Positions 26,480 through 34,891 of a stretch of 64,000 nt of DNA are shown one piece after another; within the stretch, counting starts at the first letter, position 1; the number at the start of each line of letters is the position of its first letter. The notes below the pieces were generated by a model, which ran no database searches, was not told the DNA's origin, and saw only the letters and a program-made list of their open reading frames with translations. The stretch is from Thalassospiraceae bacterium LMO-JJ14 (lineage in GTDB: Bacteria; Pseudomonadota; Alphaproteobacteria; Rhodospirillales; Casp-alpha2). A program made the translations under genes and the position numbers. Location: contig CP134604.1 of NCBI GenBank assembly GCA_021555105.2, positions 2,886,001-2,950,000 on the forward strand, read 5' to 3'.

Positions 26480-27430
26480 TCAGCTCTTCTTTTTCTTGCG
26501 TTCGTCTTTCGCTTTCTTCAGCGCGCGAATGATGTCGTAATCCTCGGACGTCATCGGAACGAATTTGTTCGACTTCACGTTGGCGAGGAATTTTTTCGCG
26601 GAAGCTTCCTTCGAGAGACCGAGGAACGTTTCGCGGACGTTCTTTTTAATGTCTTCGCAAAGCGTGTTGCGATAGACGAACGGATCCTGCGGGATCGGCT
26701 TCGACTGCCAGAGAATATTGACGTCGTCGAGTTTCGCTTCGCCCTTGGAAACGACATTGTCGAAACGGTGCGTGGCGACAAACGCGGCATCGACCTTGCC
26801 CTGGACGACAGCGACCGACGACAGTTCATGCGACCCGGTATAAGCGACCTTGCCGAAGAATTTGTCGATATCCATGCCGACGACCTGCGAGAACACGACA
26901 CGCGGCATCAGGTTGCCGGACGTGCTGCCCGGGTCGGTCAGACCGACGGTGGCGCCCTTCAGTGAATCGATGGTCGTGAACTTCGAGCCTTTTTTGGAAA
27001 TCAGCGCAGCGCGATAGCCGGGGCCTTCTTCCTGCATATGCCCCTTCTTCTTGGCATAAGTCGCAAAAACCTCGACGCTCGGATCTTTCTCGCTGGCGAT
27101 CACGTACGAGTACGGACCAAGCACGGCGACATCGACAAACTTGCTAAGCAGCCCTTCGACCACCGACGCATAAGATGTCGGCATGAAGAACTGAATTTTC
27201 TTGCCGGTCAGCTTGGCCATACGGTCGGTCACGGGCTTGTAAAGCTGCAACTCGGCAACGGATTCCTCGGTCGGTACGATGGCGAACGTCAACGCATCGG
27301 GGTTTTCACATTCGGCAGCCTTTACTGCACCGCTGAATGCGAGTCCGGCAATCGCCGCGATACCCAGAACGCCAATTGCCTGTTTACAGGCGCCGACGCA
27401 GGATTTGGTAAGTTTGGATCTGGACTTCAT
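26480..27430 (-). CDS. phnD: Phosphonate-type periplasmic substrate-binding protein
   Basis: 316 residues starting MKSRSKLTK, with a hydrophobic signal segment (residues about 18-38) and PhnD-like sequence: IVPTEESVAELQLYKPVTDRMAKLTG, FFMPTSYASVVEGL, and SLKGATVGLTDPGSTSGNLMPR for the phosphonate pocket. The ATG at 27430 follows GAGGAG by seven bases; an ATG at 27445 overlaps that site and is less likely. The C-terminus is Lys-rich (KKAKDERKKKKS). As first gene it would be made in excess of the membrane part. Confidence 0.9.
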   Translation of the reverse strand: MKSRSKLTKSCVGACKQAIGVLGIAAIAGLAFSGAVKAAECENPDALTFAIVPTEESVAELQLYKPVTDRMAKLTGKKIQFFMPTSYASVVEGLLSKFVDVAVLGPYSYVIASEKDPSVEVFATYAKKKGHMQEEGPGYRAALISKKGSKFTTIDSLKGATVGLTDPGSTSGNLMPRVVFSQVVGMDIDKFFGKVAYTGSHELSSVAVVQGKVDAAFVATHRFDNVVSKGEAKLDDVNILWQSKPIPQDPFVYRNTLCEDIKKNVRETFLGLSKEASAKKFLANVKSNKFVPMTSEDYDIIRALKKAKDERKKKKS

Positions 27431-27769
27431 TGGATGTCTCCTCATTGATGACTATTACGTCCACCGGCAACATGGCCGACGAACATTGCCCCGTCTCATT
27501 TCCATTTTCGGATTATTGGACGTGACCGGGGACCTGGGAAATCTCCGGGCATCGCCGTTTCGGCATGTTTTTCCGTGAATTTGCCGCCTTTGAAAAAAGG
27601 CAGCACACAGCAAAGTACAAAATCATGTGCAGAGTTATTCATCGCTTCTCCCAGCCATCGCTTGCCGATTATATTTACTGTTCGGCTTGGCGATCAGGCA
27701 AGATGATGATCCTATGAAGCTATCTATTGGACAAATTCATATTTAAGATGTTATCCATTTAAATAAGCA
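27431..27769. promoter_or_regulatory. Divergent control region of phnD and the LysR gene
   Basis: The 339 bases between phnD and lysR hold no gene. They must contain the phn promoter and probably the LysR site. I see AT-rich tracts at 27595-27640 and 27725-27765 but no convincing T-N11-A box, and not the sulfur motif. Confidence 0.45.
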
Positions 27770-28639
27770 ATGATATTTACACAGCTCAGATCCTTTCACG
27801 CCGTCGCTGCCGAGCATGGGTTCACCGCTGCTTCGCGGGTGCTGAATGTCGGCCAGCCGACATTGACCAGTCAGGTCCGCGCACTCGAGGAAATGTTCCA
27901 GGTCGAGCTTTTCCACCGCCGCGGCCGCGAGATCGCATTGACCGATGCCGGAAAAGCGCTGTTCGTGATCACCCGGCGTATCATGGATCTGGAAGGGGAA
28001 GCCCGAGATGTGCTGAATGCCTTCGGCGGGTTTCACACCGGCACGCTCAGGGTCGGTGCGGTCGGCCCGTTCCATGCGACGGAAATGCTCAGCGCCTTTA
28101 GCGAACGCTATCCCGGGATACGTTTGGCCGTGACCGTCGGGAACTCACGCGAGATGGTGAACAAGCTTCTGGATTACTCAGCCGATGTCGCTGTTCTCGC
28201 GCATGTCGAAGATGACCCGCATATCTTCGCTATGCCCTACAGCCGTCACAAGGTCGTTATCTTCAGCAATAAATCGCATCGCTTTGCCAGACGCCGAAGC
28301 ATCCGCATTGCCGAGCTTGAAGGCGAACGCATGGTGCTGCGCGAACGTGGCTCGACGACACGCCTCGCTCTTGAAGCCGCCCTTAAGGATCACGGCGTTT
28401 CAATCAACCCGGTCATGGAAATTGGCAGCCGCGAAGCGGTCTGGCTGGCCGTCGCGCGCGGCATCGGGATCGGGGTGGTATCGGACATTGAATTCATCCC
28501 CCACCCCGATCTGCATGTCTTCGGCGTTTCCGATGCCGATATCTACACCACGGCGCACGTCAACTGCCTGATGGAGCGACGCAACTCGCGGCTGATCGAC
28601 GCCTTCTTCGAGATCGCAAAACTGACCCGACGTTCATAG
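27770..28639 (+). CDS. LysR family regulator of the phosphonate cluster
   Basis: 289 residues with an N-terminal winged helix (FHAVAAEHGFTAASRVLNVGQPTLTSQVRALE, residues about 8-40) and the LysR effector domain. Divergent placement against phnD is the standard layout for control of the operon, and the protein resembles the LysR group reported beside aminoethylphosphonate genes. The inducer is inferred to be a phosphonate. The ribosome site before the ATG is weak. Confidence 0.85.
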   Translation: MIFTQLRSFHAVAAEHGFTAASRVLNVGQPTLTSQVRALEEMFQVELFHRRGREIALTDAGKALFVITRRIMDLEGEARDVLNAFGGFHTGTLRVGAVGPFHATEMLSAFSERYPGIRLAVTVGNSREMVNKLLDYSADVAVLAHVEDDPHIFAMPYSRHKVVIFSNKSHRFARRRSIRIAELEGERMVLRERGSTTRLALEAALKDHGVSINPVMEIGSREAVWLAVARGIGIGVVSDIEFIPHPDLHVFGVSDADIYTTAHVNCLMERRNSRLIDAFFEIAKLTRRS

Positions 28640-28675
28640 TCCGAAAATTACGATGGCGCCGGGATCGGTTGCTGC

Positions 28676-29275
28676 TTACATATCACCTTCAACGACAGTC
28701 AGGCCGAGGATATGCCAGGCCTGCATGCCGCCCCGGTAATAAAGGATTTTATCCGCCGGATAGCCTTCCCGCAGCATCGCCTTGATTGCCATCGGCGACT
28801 GGCCACACCAGGGGCCGTTGCAGAAAAGCAGAACTTTTTCGGCTTTGGTGCAATCCCATTTGCCGGCAGCGCCGGTGCAGCCGATCTCGTCCAGCCGGTC
28901 GGCCATTTGCGTATAAGGCATGTTAACGGCGCCCGGGATCGTTCCATCAAGATGCCATTCCACCGTCCGGCCATCGATCAACTTGCCGCCGTTCTTGGCG
29001 AATTCAAGCAGTTCGACCTCGCCGACGGTGGTCACGCCGGGTGCGACCTGCATCGGCTGGATGCAGAACGGCGGACATTTGCGTGAGGTCTTCGCATATT
29101 TCGAATCGACCGTCGCATCCATGTCCTGATTGCGCATGATTTCGACCGGCCCTTTGGCCGTCGGCACGGTCACGCTCGGTGTCCGCGCATTGATTTTGAC
29201 ATCAAGTTCGGCAGCCGTTGCATTCGTAACAACCAGGCCCAGAACAAGCGTCAATACGGTAAAAAGCATCTTCAT
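28676..29275 (-). CDS. Secreted rhodanese-domain protein
   Basis: 199 residues with a signal peptide (1-21) and a rhodanese domain whose active loop is CNGPWCGQS, Cys152 being the probable sulfur-bearing residue. Extra cysteines occur at KCPPFC (67 and 71), at 133 and at 142, which could form periplasmic disulfides. It may carry or transfer sulfane sulfur outside the cytoplasm. AAGGGG lies before the ATG. The upstream sulfur motif and neighbouring persulfide dioxygenase support a sulfur role. Confidence 0.82.
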   Translation of the reverse strand: MKMLFTVLTLVLGLVVTNATAAELDVKINARTPSVTVPTAKGPVEIMRNQDMDATVDSKYAKTSRKCPPFCIQPMQVAPGVTTVGEVELLEFAKNGGKLIDGRTVEWHLDGTIPGAVNMPYTQMADRLDEIGCTGAAGKWDCTKAEKVLLFCNGPWCGQSPMAIKAMLREGYPADKILYYRGGMQAWHILGLTVVEGDM

Positions 29276-29340
29276 GGATATCCCCTTTCTTTCGTGGCCC
29301 TGATCGGGCGTTTTATAAAACGTCTTAATTTATACATTAT

Positions 29341-29364
29341 CATTATATGATATTTGAATGTATT
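29341..29364 (-). promoter_or_regulatory. Sulfur-regulon motif upstream of the periplasmic rhodanese
   Basis: On the minus strand the site reads ACATTCAAATATCATATAATG, a variant of TCATATTC-N8-ATATA, 66-89 bases before the start codon. The match is weaker than most, with ACATTC in place of CATATTC. Confidence 0.45.
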
Positions 29365-29429
29365 AGTTGCTCGTTCAACGCCCCGTCAGGATTTACCTCC
29401 GTTATGCGCGTCTTCGTGCGGGCCGCGTC

Positions 29430-30296
29430 TCATAATGCGTTGATCGGGATTTTCATGTAGCTGGTGCCGTTGTCCTCGGCGGGCGGCAATGCGCCGGCAC
29501 GCATGTTGATCTGTACCGCCGGCAGGATCAGCTTGGGCATGCCGAGCGTCTTGTCACGTTCGGTCCGCATCTTGACGAACGCATCCTCGCTGATGCCGTC
29601 ATGCACATGAATATTGTTGGCGCGCTGGTCGGCGACGGTGCATTCCCAGGCGAATTCATCGCGGCCGGGCGCCTTGTAATCGTGACACATGAACAGGCGG
29701 GTTTCCGGCGGCAGCTCGAAAATCCGCTTGATCGAGGCATACAGCGCCCGCGCATCACCGCCCGGAAAATCACACCGTGCCGTACCGTAATCGGGCATGA
29801 AGATGGTGTCGCCGACAAAGGCCGCATCGCCGATCGTATACACCATGCATGCGGGTGTATGGCCGGGCGTATTCATGGCCTTCGCCTCGATGTTGCCAAG
29901 CATGAAGGTATCGCCGTCGGAAAGCAGCCGGTCGAACTGCGAGCCGTCTTTCTTGAATTCAGGTTCGGCATTGAAGATATCGGCGAAGACCGTCTGAACG
30001 ATTGTGATGTTTGAGCCGATACCGATCGCAGCGCCGGTTTTTTCACGCAGATAAGGTGCCGCGGTCAGATGGTCCGCATGCACGTGGGTTTCAAGAATCC
30101 ATTCCACCGACAGTTCCTGTTCTGCGATGTAAGCGAGAATGGCATCGGCGGAAGCATGAGACGTCCGGCCTGCGGCCGGGTCGTAATCGAGGACGGAATC
30201 GATGATGGCGCATCTATTCGTTTCACGATCCGTTACCACGTACGAAACCGTAAAAGTCGCCTCGTCGAAAAAGGCTTTCACGTCGGGATTTGCCAC
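29430..30296 (-). CDS. Persulfide dioxygenase (ETHE1/Blh-like)
   Basis: The enzyme oxidises glutathione persulfide to sulfite and glutathione with one iron. The 288-residue protein, starting NPDVKAFFDEATFTVSYVV after a GTG, has the metallo-beta-lactamase motif THVHADHLTAA (residues about 70-80), NTPGHTPAC, GDTIFMPDYGTARCDFPGG and MCHDYKAPGRDEF, which are ETHE1-type signatures. The GTG at 30296 has GGAGG five bases upstream; a longer frame to 30371 lacks support. Unlike fused forms there is no rhodanese domain on the same chain, but a secreted rhodanese gene follows. BigR/SqrR-type repressors control relatives of this gene in other bacteria. Confidence 0.9.
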   Translation of the reverse strand: MANPDVKAFFDEATFTVSYVVTDRETNRCAIIDSVLDYDPAAGRTSHASADAILAYIAEQELSVEWILETHVHADHLTAAPYLREKTGAAIGIGSNITIVQTVFADIFNAEPEFKKDGSQFDRLLSDGDTFMLGNIEAKAMNTPGHTPACMVYTIGDAAFVGDTIFMPDYGTARCDFPGGDARALYASIKRIFELPPETRLFMCHDYKAPGRDEFAWECTVADQRANNIHVHDGISEDAFVKMRTERDKTLGMPKLILPAVQINMRAGALPPAEDNGTSYMKIPINAL

Positions 30297-30372
30297 CAGT
30301 ACCTCCGCAAAATATTCAAAAGCAGCGTTGCCGGAAAAAAGAAACGCCGGACCTTGGCCGTCCAAACGCAAA

Positions 30373-30396
30373 CATATTCAAGAAATATAAAATATA
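30373..30396. promoter_or_regulatory. Sulfur-regulon motif upstream of persulfide dioxygenase
   Basis: CATATTCAAGAAATATAAAA on the plus strand at 30373, followed by a second ATATATTT half. It lies 77-100 bases before the GTG start, in an AT-rich island. Confidence 0.5.
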
Positions 30397-30556
30397 TTTC
30401 CCGCCCTTCAAGTGTAAAATAAACTTCTATCCAGCATCGGCGCACGTTTTACGGCGGCAGGGATCCGTGATCTTGCCGCAGCAAACAAGCCGTTCTTATT
30501 GTCAGAAAATACAGAATACGAAAGTCGGATTGATCTAATCCAATCCGGGGAAATTT

Positions 30557-31168
30557 CTACTTTGCGACGCCAAGCACCTGATATGGCGGGCAATCATGCA
30601 TGCATGAATCAGCGTATGATTCTTTCGTCTTTCTATTGTCCATGTAAAATCCATCGACATTAGGCATTTCAATCCCGGTGATGCTGGTCTGATTTAATAT
30701 GAAATCCTTTGGCACGATATTATTGATGTACAAAACATACGAAGTGACAGAATAAACGTCTTCATCCGCCAAACTCTGCGGTGCCTGCATGGGCATTGTC
30801 CGCTTGATATAATCGAACAGTGTCGTCGCGAAGGGCCAGTAATTGCCGACTGTCCTGATGGGTCTGTCATCCAACAGCGTGCCGCTGCCGCTTATCAGTT
30901 TGGGCATATTACCTACCCCCTCGCCGAAGTCGCCGTGGCAGTGAGCGCATTTTTCGAAATAGACCGCTTCACCGTTTGAGACATTGCCGCTCCCCGGCGG
31001 CGCCCCGGCACCATTTGGCGCGACATCGATGTTCCAGGCACGGATCAGATCCGCAGAAGCGGCAGCGCCAATGCCATCGTATCGGGCTTCGCCGGCTTCC
31101 GCGCCGTGGCTGCCCACGATAGCGAGCCCCGTCAATCCACAGCGTATGATCCTAGCCCAAACGGACAT
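30557..31168 (-). CDS. soxD: SoxD, cytochrome c subunit of sulfane dehydrogenase (short, one haem)
   Basis: SoxD takes electrons from SoxC during six-electron oxidation of the sulfane sulfur bound to SoxY. The protein has 203 residues, with a signal peptide and a single haem motif CAHCH (residues 74-78); the FDYIKRTMPMQAPQSL segment can supply the Met ligand. Paracoccus SoxD is nearly twice as long with two haems, so this is the short form. The C-terminus has extra cysteines (SCMHDC). The ATG at 31168 lies inside the end of soxC (17-base overlap); a GTG at 31180 is also possible. Confidence 0.87.
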   Translation of the reverse strand: MSVWARIIRCGLTGLAIVGSHGAEAGEARYDGIGAAASADLIRAWNIDVAPNGAGAPPGSGNVSNGEAVYFEKCAHCHGDFGEGVGNMPKLISGSGTLLDDRPIRTVGNYWPFATTLFDYIKRTMPMQAPQSLADEDVYSVTSYVLYINNIVPKDFILNQTSITGIEMPNVDGFYMDNRKTKESYADSCMHDCPPYQVLGVAK

Positions 31169-32402
31169 TCTGTACTTCACCGCTGGGTTTCACATGCCAC
31201 GTTTGAATGGCATTGTTATGATATGTGGAGTTCACGCCCCGGACCTTTTTGAGCGCCGCCATCTGTGGCTGGACGTATCCCGTACTATCGACAGCGCGGC
31301 TTTGCAGATAAAGTTCTTCGCCATTCCACGACCAATCCTCAAGGAAAAAACGGGTCAGGCATTTATCGTAGACAGGCCCCTCCAGTTTCGCGTGGCGCCA
31401 ATTCCGTCCGCCATCAAAAGACACGTGCACTTCCGCAATCATGCCGCGACCGGACCACGCAAGTCCCCGCAACAGGTTGGTCCCTTTCCGGGCAATCGGA
31501 TTTTCCGGGCATGGTGTCGTGATCACGGACTTGCAGTCCATCTCCCACGTGAAGCGGCGTGCGCGACCGTCGGGCATCAGATCGGTGTAGCGCGCCGTTT
31601 CCTCGCGCGTTTGCCAGGCACCTTCCCCTACTTCGATCCGGCGCAGCCATTTGATCCACATGCTGCCCTCGAACCCCGGCACCACCAGCCGTAACGGGTA
31701 GCCTTGCTCCGTGCGAAGGCGCTCGCCATTCATGAACAACGCGATCATGCAGTCATCCAGGGCCTTGTCGATCGGCAGGGAACGCGTCATTGCCGCGCCG
31801 TCGCCGCCTTCTACCAACAGCCATTTGGCTTTGTCGCTGATGCCGGCGTGCTCCAGCAGCAGCCTCAAGGGCACGCCTGTGTACTGTACGCAATGCACCA
31901 TGCCGTGCGTGAATTGCACCGCATTCATTTGTGCATTTCGCCATTCCATGCCGCCATTGGCCGCACATTCGAGAAAATAGAAGCGTGAAATCCTGGGCAA
32001 CCTGAGCAGGTCCTCAAGCGTGAATGTCATCGGCCGGTCGACCATGCCATGCAAAAGCAGGCGGTGCGCAGACGGATCGACCACCGCAGCGCCGGCATGG
32101 TGCCGCTCGAAACAAAGGCCGTTTGGGGTGACGATGCCCTCGAGCGCATGCAGGGGTGTGAAATTCACCGATGACTCGCGCGTTGGCGTCAGCCAGTCGA
32201 CATTCTTGCGCACCACGTCCGCTTCATACGGCGACGGCATGCCATAAGGCGACGCATCGACCCCCGCCCCGAGCGAACGCGTCCATTCCGGGACAAGGCT
32301 ATTGCCCTCTTCCGCTCGCGACACCGATGCCCCTGCACCGCCGGCAACGGCGGCAAGGGATCCTGCTACAAGAAAACGCCGGCGCCCGAAATCGGGTCGC
32401 AC
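31152..32402 (-). CDS. soxC: SoxC, molybdenum subunit of sulfane dehydrogenase
   Basis: 416 residues of the sulfite-oxidase fold. A Tat leader (GRRRFLVAGSLAAVAGGAGA) is followed by the SoxC-specific SPYGMPSPYE, FTPLHALEGIVTPNGLCFERHH, and the molybdopterin-binding ECAANGGMEWRN, with Cys146 as the metal ligand. With SoxD it oxidises the outer sulfur on SoxY. I chose GTG 32402, five bases after the tusA stop; an ATG at 32468 would overlap tusA by 62 bases and lacks a ribosome site. Genes run tusA-soxC-soxD. Organisms with SoxCD usually do not store sulfur. Confidence 0.92.
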   Translation of the reverse strand: MRPDFGRRRFLVAGSLAAVAGGAGASVSRAEEGNSLVPEWTRSLGAGVDASPYGMPSPYEADVVRKNVDWLTPTRESSVNFTPLHALEGIVTPNGLCFERHHAGAAVVDPSAHRLLLHGMVDRPMTFTLEDLLRLPRISRFYFLECAANGGMEWRNAQMNAVQFTHGMVHCVQYTGVPLRLLLEHAGISDKAKWLLVEGGDGAAMTRSLPIDKALDDCMIALFMNGERLRTEQGYPLRLVVPGFEGSMWIKWLRRIEVGEGAWQTREETARYTDLMPDGRARRFTWEMDCKSVITTPCPENPIARKGTNLLRGLAWSGRGMIAEVHVSFDGGRNWRHAKLEGPVYDKCLTRFFLEDWSWNGEELYLQSRAVDSTGYVQPQMAALKKVRGVNSTYHNNAIQTWHVKPSGEVQNVRLG

Positions 32403-32406
32403 CCAG

Positions 32407-32631
32407 TCAGGCCTTTTTGATCTGGAACGTAAATACGCCCGCGTCTTCGTTCCATTCCAACAGCTCATTGCCTGTTTTGCGGGTGAATGCCTCGAAGTCT
32501 TTCACCGCGCCGGGATCCGTCGCCAAAATTTCAAGAACCTGCCCTGCGGACATGTCTGCGAGTGCTTTTTTTGCCTTAACGATAGGGATAGGGCAGTTGA
32601 GCCCCTTTGTATCGAGCGTTTGGTCCGCCAT
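32407..32631 (-). CDS. tusA: TusA family sulfur carrier
   Basis: 74 residues with the TusA signature KGLNCPIPIVKAKKAL; Cys13 carries sulfane sulfur as a persulfide. In sulfur oxidisers TusA moves sulfur between rhodanese, DsrE-type proteins and the Dsr or sHdr complexes. It heads tusA-soxC-soxD and is divergent from the YeeE/YedE importer, a typical donor-carrier pairing. A sulfur motif lies in the shared upstream region. Confidence 0.95.
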   Translation of the reverse strand: MADQTLDTKGLNCPIPIVKAKKALADMSAGQVLEILATDPGAVKDFEAFTRKTGNELLEWNEDAGVFTFQIKKA

Positions 32632-32718
32632 GAATCATCAACCTCCCGTGTGTACTGCTACAAATACCAAAACTTGAATCGAACACTTACATAAACTGTT
32701 GTAAAAAAAACTGTTTTT

Positions 32719-32741
32719 TCATATTCGATTTTTATATATTG
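32719..32741. promoter_or_regulatory. Sulfur-regulon motif between tusA-soxCD and the YeeE-type importer
   Basis: TCATATTCGATTTTTATATA on the plus strand, about 80-110 bases from each divergent start codon. One such site could control both directions. Confidence 0.6.
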
Positions 32742-32818
32742 ATAGTATCATGTGAAATCAAATTTTGAAGTCTTAAAATCGCAGGACACCGTGATTGTCC
32801 GCGACAGGCAGGAATAAA

Positions 32819-33922
32819 ATGATCGAATTTTCAGTCACCACGCAGGTGGCCTTACTTGGACTGCTGCTCGGTGGTATTTTTGGAGCAACGGCACACAGAA
32901 CAAATTTTTGTACAATGGGCGCCGTTTCCGATCTGGTCATGATGGATGACTGGAATCGCTTTCGCGCCTGGCTGCTAGCGATTGCCGTGGGCATTTTCGG
33001 CACGCAGGTTCTGCACCTCGCGGGCTATATTGACATCAACAACGCCATATATCTGACACCGAGCCTTGGCTGGCTGGGGGCGATTCTAGGCGGCCTCATG
33101 TTCGGCTTTGGCATGACCCAGGCAGGCGGGTGCGGCTCGAAAACACTTATTCGGCTCGGTGCGGGCAACCTCAAATCGCTGATCGTCGCGCTTATTCTGG
33201 GTGTCTTCGCCTACATGACGCTACGCGGCCTGATTGCGTTGGGGCGTACGGCGCTGGAGGGTGCTACCAATATAGATATGCTGACGATCGGTGCGAACAA
33301 TCAGGGCATCCCCGATGCACTCGCCGCCAGCGGCGTCATCGATATCGATACGGCACGTTTGCTCGTCAGCGCCATCGCGGTTCTGGGTCTGCTGTGGTTT
33401 TGCCTCAAGGATGCCGATTTCAGAGCCTCTAAACCCGATGTCATTGCCGGCATCGTCATCGGTCTGTGCGTTCCCGCCGGCTGGATCATCACCGGCATCG
33501 TCGGGTTCGACGAATTTGAGCCGACACAAATGGCATCGCTGACATTCGTTGCCCCTGTCGCCAACAGCATTCAGTACCTGATGACCTTCACCGGTTCGAC
33601 CATCGACTTCGGCATTTCCACCGTCGGCGGGGTTATACTCGGGTCCTTTATCTCGGCTAAGCTTGCCGGCGAGTTCAAGTTCGAATCGTTCGTCGGCACC
33701 GACGACATGCTGCGCCATATCGGTGGCGCGGCGTTGATGGGAATCGGTGGCGTGCTGGCGCTCGGATGTACCATTGGTCAGGGACTGACCGGAATGTCGA
33801 CGCTGGCCATCGGGGCTTTGCTGGCGTTCCTTTCAATCGTTGCCGGCGGCGTTCTCGGCATGAAGTACATCGAGGAAGGTTCGTTCGGCGGCGCCGTTGC
33901 CGCAATGATGGGCCGCGGATAA
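32819..33922 (+). CDS. YeeE/YedE family (TsuA-like) sulfur-compound importer
   Basis: 367 residues, about nine or ten transmembrane segments, with the conserved cysteine loops of the family: RTNFCTMGAVSDL near residues 26-38, GGCGSKTLIRLGAGNLKS near 105-122, and LALGCTIGQGLTGMS near 310-325. Well-studied members import thiosulfate through cysteine relay. It lies next to tusA, as is common. The ATG at 32819 follows AGGCAGGAATAAA; an in-frame start at 32795 is unsupported. A bidirectional terminator follows. Substrate (thiosulfate or another sulfane) is inferred. Confidence 0.9.
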   Translation: MIEFSVTTQVALLGLLLGGIFGATAHRTNFCTMGAVSDLVMMDDWNRFRAWLLAIAVGIFGTQVLHLAGYIDINNAIYLTPSLGWLGAILGGLMFGFGMTQAGGCGSKTLIRLGAGNLKSLIVALILGVFAYMTLRGLIALGRTALEGATNIDMLTIGANNQGIPDALAASGVIDIDTARLLVSAIAVLGLLWFCLKDADFRASKPDVIAGIVIGLCVPAGWIITGIVGFDEFEPTQMASLTFVAPVANSIQYLMTFTGSTIDFGISTVGGVILGSFISAKLAGEFKFESFVGTDDMLRHIGGAALMGIGGVLALGCTIGQGLTGMSTLAIGALLAFLSIVAGGVLGMKYIEEGSFGGAVAAMMGRG

Positions 33923-33943
33923 ATACGACAATCCGTAAACAAC

Positions 33944-33975
33944 GAAAAAGGCCCGCAGATTGCGGGCCTTTTTGT
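33944..33975. terminator. Bidirectional terminator between the importer and lbpA
   Basis: AAAAAGGCCCGCA and TGCGGGCCTTTTT pair around GAT at 33945-33973. It serves the plus-strand importer gene and the minus-strand lbpA end of the shdr operon. Confidence 0.93.
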
Positions 33976-33995
33976 TTGTCCGCCCGTCGAGCCGT

Positions 33996-34436
33996 TCAGC
34001 CGCAGCCGGCGAACCCGTCTGCTTCCATCTTCGCCTCGTAAGGGGCTGCAACGTCGCTGCCGGCAACGAGATCGCCCCGCACCGAGTCCCAGTCTTCAGG
34101 CTTCAGGATGACAAGCCAACCCGCGTCGTAAGGGTCCCCGTTGATAATATCCGGTTGATCGACGACCGCCTGATTGATCTCGACGATCTCGCCCGCTGCA
34201 ATGGATTTTGCCGGCCCGACCCACTTTCCGGATTCGATGGTGGCGCAGGATTTCCCGGCCTTAACGCTACGTCCGGCTTTCTTGGGGGTGACCGCGACCA
34301 ACTGCCCGGCCATTGCTGCGGCAACCGCCGTCATGCCTATCTTGACGTTACCGTCGCCCATTTCCTTGAACCACACCTGATCTTCCACATGATAAAGCAG
34401 ATCGTCAGGCAGGTTACATCCCCTCACATTAGCCAT
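33996..34436 (-). CDS. lbpA: Lipoate-binding protein LbpA of the sHdr pathway
   Basis: 146 residues resembling the glycine-cleavage H protein, with the lipoyl-attachment Lys71 in the stretch CATIESGKWVGPAKS. Other features, VWFKEMGDGNVKIGMT and the C-terminal GCG, are typical of the LbpA group of sulfur oxidisers and not of GcvH. No gcvT or gcvP is nearby. LbpA is thought to carry sulfur on its lipoyl arm to the sHdr complex. The ATG at 34436 follows AAGGAGTTACGACCG. It is the last gene of the dsrE-shdr operon, with a terminator after it. The longer frame to 34511 runs into the preceding gene. Confidence 0.93.
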   Translation of the reverse strand: MANVRGCNLPDDLLYHVEDQVWFKEMGDGNVKIGMTAVAAAMAGQLVAVTPKKAGRSVKAGKSCATIESGKWVGPAKSIAAGEIVEINQAVVDQPDIINGDPYDAGWLVILKPEDWDSVRGDLVAGSDVAAPYEAKMEADGFAGCG

Positions 34437-34477
34437 CGGTCGTAACTCCTTTACTTCCAGTGCCGCGCACCACTGAT

Positions 34478-34891
34478 TTATTCTGCCGCATGGAGCGGCT
34501 TCGAGGAACAACAGAATTCACCAAGTCCCTCGACTTCCATCTTTCCGGATACGAACAGATACAGATGCATGGCGACAAGGGCCATCATCTGCAGCTTCGC
34601 CCGCTGCTGGTCTTCGTTCGCTTCCCGCTCAATCAGGTTATAATGATAAACGAGCTCGCGGCAGGTTTCACGGCAGGCGTTGAACGACGGCGACCCTTTG
34701 GCCCCTTGCCGGTGCAATGCCAGCAGCCGAAAGCCTTCCTTTTCATCCAGCGTCGGCTGTTCGCCGCGTCCGATAATCCAATGTTCCAGCACCGTCTCGC
34801 CAATCGAAACAAGCGTTTGAGCGCCGTGTTTCGCATCGCCTTCAGCGGCGGCGACGGAAATCGCCAGCTCAAGCTCGGACAGAGGCGTCAT
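34478..34891 (-). CDS. Small conserved protein of the sHdr operon, function unknown
   Basis: 137 residues, soluble and predicted mostly helical from its sequence, starting MTPLSELELAISVAAAEGD. It has a Cys pair near the C-terminus (GEFCCSSK) and other cysteines in CRETCREL. The start overlaps the shdrB2 stop by four bases (ATGA), so translation is coupled and the gene is real. It lies just before lbpA, so a helper role in the sHdr-LbpA complex is plausible, but nothing in the sequence identifies a domain. Confidence 0.8.
   Translation of the reverse strand: MTPLSELELAISVAAAEGDAKHGAQTLVSIGETVLEHWIIGRGEQPTLDEKEGFRLLALHRQGAKGSPSFNACRETCRELVYHYNLIEREANEDQQRAKLQMMALVAMHLYLFVSGKMEVEGLGEFCCSSKPLHAAE

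Noticed and set aside
23899-27430. The transporter as a phosphite (PtxABC) system
   Set aside because: PtxD, a D-hydroxyacid-type phosphite dehydrogenase, is absent; the dehydrogenase present is zinc-type and phosphonate-associated. Not fully excluded.
33996-34436. lbpA as glycine-cleavage H protein (gcvH)
   Set aside because: No gcvT or gcvP genes, position in an shdr operon, and LbpA-like sequence around the lipoyl Lys.
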